From Xestospongia muta (Eukaryota > Porifera > Demospongiae > Haplosclerida > Petrosiidae), in contig OY848920.1 of the NCBI GenBank assembly GCA_963693285.1, positions 64,501 to 128,500 of the forward strand: 64,000 nucleotides of DNA, read 5' to 3'. Positions 61,908-64,000 of the stretch are shown piece by piece. Numbering within the stretch: the stretch's first letter is position 1; every line of letters begins with the position of its first letter. The position numbers and the translations under genes are program-made. The notes below the pieces were generated by a model. That model worked only from the letters and a program-made list of their open reading frames with translations, searched no databases and was not told the origin of the DNA.

Positions 61908-63591
61908 ACAAATGTCCCTCCACCGCCTCCTAAGTGACCCTCTGGTCCCATTTGTGACATCCCACCAACAGCCACTTCAATTCTATCATTGAGTTGAAGA
62001 CTAAAAACAGCTGAAATCACAGCACCTCATCCACCTTTGAATCCTTTACCTCCATCAGCAGCTTTAGCACCTGCAGAAGTAATACGATACTAACCAGACT
62101 CAGGGATCATTATAGATACTTTTTCACCAGTAAATGGAATACGTACAGGAAATCCTTCAAAACGACCAGTAATACTTTTACTCCACATGCCCCAACCAGC
62201 AATACTACGAGAACGGACTCTAAAACGATACCGATATCCCGGATATAAATCATTCATTACATGAGCTTGAGCTTTGCCTGATTTTGGTACAACCATTGGT
62301 TTAGATTGGTGCACATCAATGGGACCAGTATTATTGGGACTTGGGGGCCGTCCATCAGGGACGTGTTCATATTCAATTTCATACTGATTAACATTAACTT
62401 CAGTGGCATAAGAAGGTAACGCCCACGATAATTGAGGTAAAGTCGATTGCTGATGTGGCACTTTATGACATACTAAATTTTGAGGAACGGGACCACCTCC
62501 AACAGCTCCGTGGTTAGACAGTTCTTGATCCATATTAGTCCGGAAAAAACATGGAATATCGCCAGGGGCAACAGGTCTTAAAAGGCTACTGTCTTCAATA
62601 ACCATGAAATTCATAACTCCATCCATAACATGAGCATAACCACGAAGGAAGTCAGCATTAGATTTTTGTAGCAGCGTCTTGAGATTTTCATGATGGCCGC
62701 TCAAGACTCCAGAGTGATGAAGTATGCTTTGTTTCTGCTTCTCAATATTTTCCTTCCGACTTGCATACTAAAGAAATAAATAAAATAAGAACATTGATAT
62801 GATAATTTGCTAACCTCTTCTTCGACTCGATGTATTAATGCCTGTTGACATTGTTGTAAAACCTCGGCTAATTTCGAAAACTCCGCCAATATTAACACTT
62901 TAGCGGCACTAGCAGATTCAGATAACTTAAACAACATCATCTCTAATTCTCTCTGAGTATCATAAAGCGATTTCATTGTGTTATTACAATGATAGTTAAT
63001 TTTTCCCGCTCTAATCCTCATACGTTCAGCAGCATCCTCAACATGAAGAAAATTTTGAGATCTTTCAGGCCAGTCTATTTCCTTATGACACTGGATACAG
63101 GCAAACTGGTTTATCTTCTCCGAATAATGCGTAGCTGATGTTCCAGAGTGACGAAAACACATTATTGTAAAATCGTATTCTTGTAAAGGGACTCTACGAT
63201 GAAGTCGTACAGGTTTAAAAGCTCGGTCATGTTCTAGTTTATCACAATCGGTACAAAATTTAACACCTAAAGGTGAACAGGACACACATACAACAGATGC
63301 AGGTGCAACACAACATGCCTCACAATAATCATTTTGAGGTTCAGGTTGTGGTTGACTCACAACAGCTAACATATCTAATATACCATAATTAATAGGGATA
63401 CGAGAAACTTCGGAAAACGTCACTCTGGTACTGGTAGAACAAAAAGGACAAAGTATAGCATCGTTACGTAAACATTGATTCAAACACGAATGACAAAAAG
63501 TATGTCCACAATTCAAAACACGAGGCACCCTATCAGAAGCTAGTCCGTAATCCAATGTACATATACTGCATTCCAAAAATATGCCAGTTGG
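61908..63591 (-). pseudogene. Partial nonsense-bearing duplicate of the RING-FN3-Gly-rich gene (copy 3)
   Basis: The exons correspond to 62815-63591 and up to 62767, collinear with copy 2 at a constant offset of 5127 bp. RING, B-box, coiled-coil and FN3 regions stay open and nearly identical (replacements such as Ser to Phe in the CxRHSG segment, Arg to Cys in the coiled coil). At the start of the glycine-rich domain a GAG codon has become TAG (62090-62092), and further on a Gln codon reads TGA (62027-62029). Homology stops at 61908, so about 190 residues of the domain and the original 3' end are missing. If transcribed, it would give a RING-B-box-FN3 protein without the glycine-rich domain. 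I call it a pseudogene, with a truncated functional paralogue as the alternative. Confidence 0.8.
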
Positions 63592-64000
63592 CTATAGTGA
63601 AGATACAATGTTAAGATAATAAGATAAGCAAGGGACTATACCTATGACACATCATGTGGCCATATAGAAGACTATGAACTGTATTATAGTGGTAATATTA
63701 CTTAATAAGTCATGATTTATATTATAAGGTTTTACCATGATCAGGTGATCTATGCACTGCCTACTTTTATTATTCAGGACAATAGCTACTACACATGTAC
63801 ATATGATAGTATTGTATTACATTAATGTAGTAAGTTGTAATAATAATGTCTGGAGTACCAGTAATGACGTGGGGACAAGTAACACTAATTGTAGACACAA
63901 TAAAATAAAATATTGTAATATAGAATTTATTACTATCTCAATAAAATTTGACATTTCTTAGAAGCACTTGAGATATTACAATTCAAAAAACAACTATACA
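61908..64000. repeat. Segmental duplication, direct repeat of 56781-58873
   Basis: At least 2093 bp match 56781-58873 with a 5127-bp offset and, as far as I traced, no net length difference; a few percent or less of bases differ. The left breakpoint is sharp at ACAAATGTCC (61908). The right end is outside the window. The two direct copies bracket the PFK gene. Confidence 0.93.

Noticed and set aside
62704..62767. Separate gene start at SGHHENLK in copies 2 and 3
   Set aside because: The apparent start is a TTG inside exon 2; a splice acceptor just upstream joins it in phase to the RING exon.

Overview
This window looks like nuclear DNA of an early-branching animal, most probably a demosponge of the Amphimedon type. 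The sequence is AT-rich, the genes are packed closely, and most introns are about 40-60 bp with canonical GT/AG ends. The gene content is animal (akirin with its C-terminal SYVS, TRAPPC3, IBTK, POT1, p190RhoGAP-like GTPases, multidomain RhoGEF/RhoGAP, TRIM-like E3 ligases). The species is inferred from gene structure and content, not proven.

Layout, left to right. 1-12792 (minus): most of a VPS13 A/C-type lipid-transfer gene, whose 3' end lies beyond the left edge. 13040-15253 (minus): single-exon POT1 with an N-terminal extension and no Holliday-junction-resolvase-like insertion. 15377-16189 (plus): TRAPPC3, head to head with POT1. 16404-17128 (plus): akirin. 17428-22447 and 23304-28747 (plus): two tandem genes with a p190RhoGAP-type N-terminal GTPase region but a long proline/tyrosine-rich tail instead of a RhoGAP domain. 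28748-30608: no gene seen. 30609-40198 (minus): DH-PH-RA-RhoGAP protein of the ARHGAP20 family. 40625-45327 (plus): membrane M1 aminopeptidase. 46081-47002 (plus): unrecognised protein with an N-terminal dual-acylation motif. 47300-53243 (minus): IBTK, with a same-strand tRNA-Asp(GTC) in one intron. 53518-55740 (plus) and 56198-58464 (minus): tail-to-tail RING/B-box/coiled-coil/FN3 proteins ending in an ALK/LTK-like glycine-rich domain. 59308-61662 (plus): single-exon phosphofructokinase. 61908-64000 (minus): a partial, nonsense-bearing direct copy of the preceding minus-strand RING gene.

The genes do not form one pathway. Two themes recur. The first is Rho-family signalling: two p190-like proteins without a GAP domain lie beside a combined GEF/GAP protein. 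The second is a small expanding family of TRIM-like E3 ligases with an ALK-type glycine-rich C-terminus, the best candidate here for an undescribed system. Three head-to-head pairs share short intergenic promoters (123, 426 and 274 bp). The short introns repeatedly carry the palindrome-like words TCACATGA and ATGACATCAT. All exon boundaries were derived by eye from splice consensus, reading phase and family alignment.
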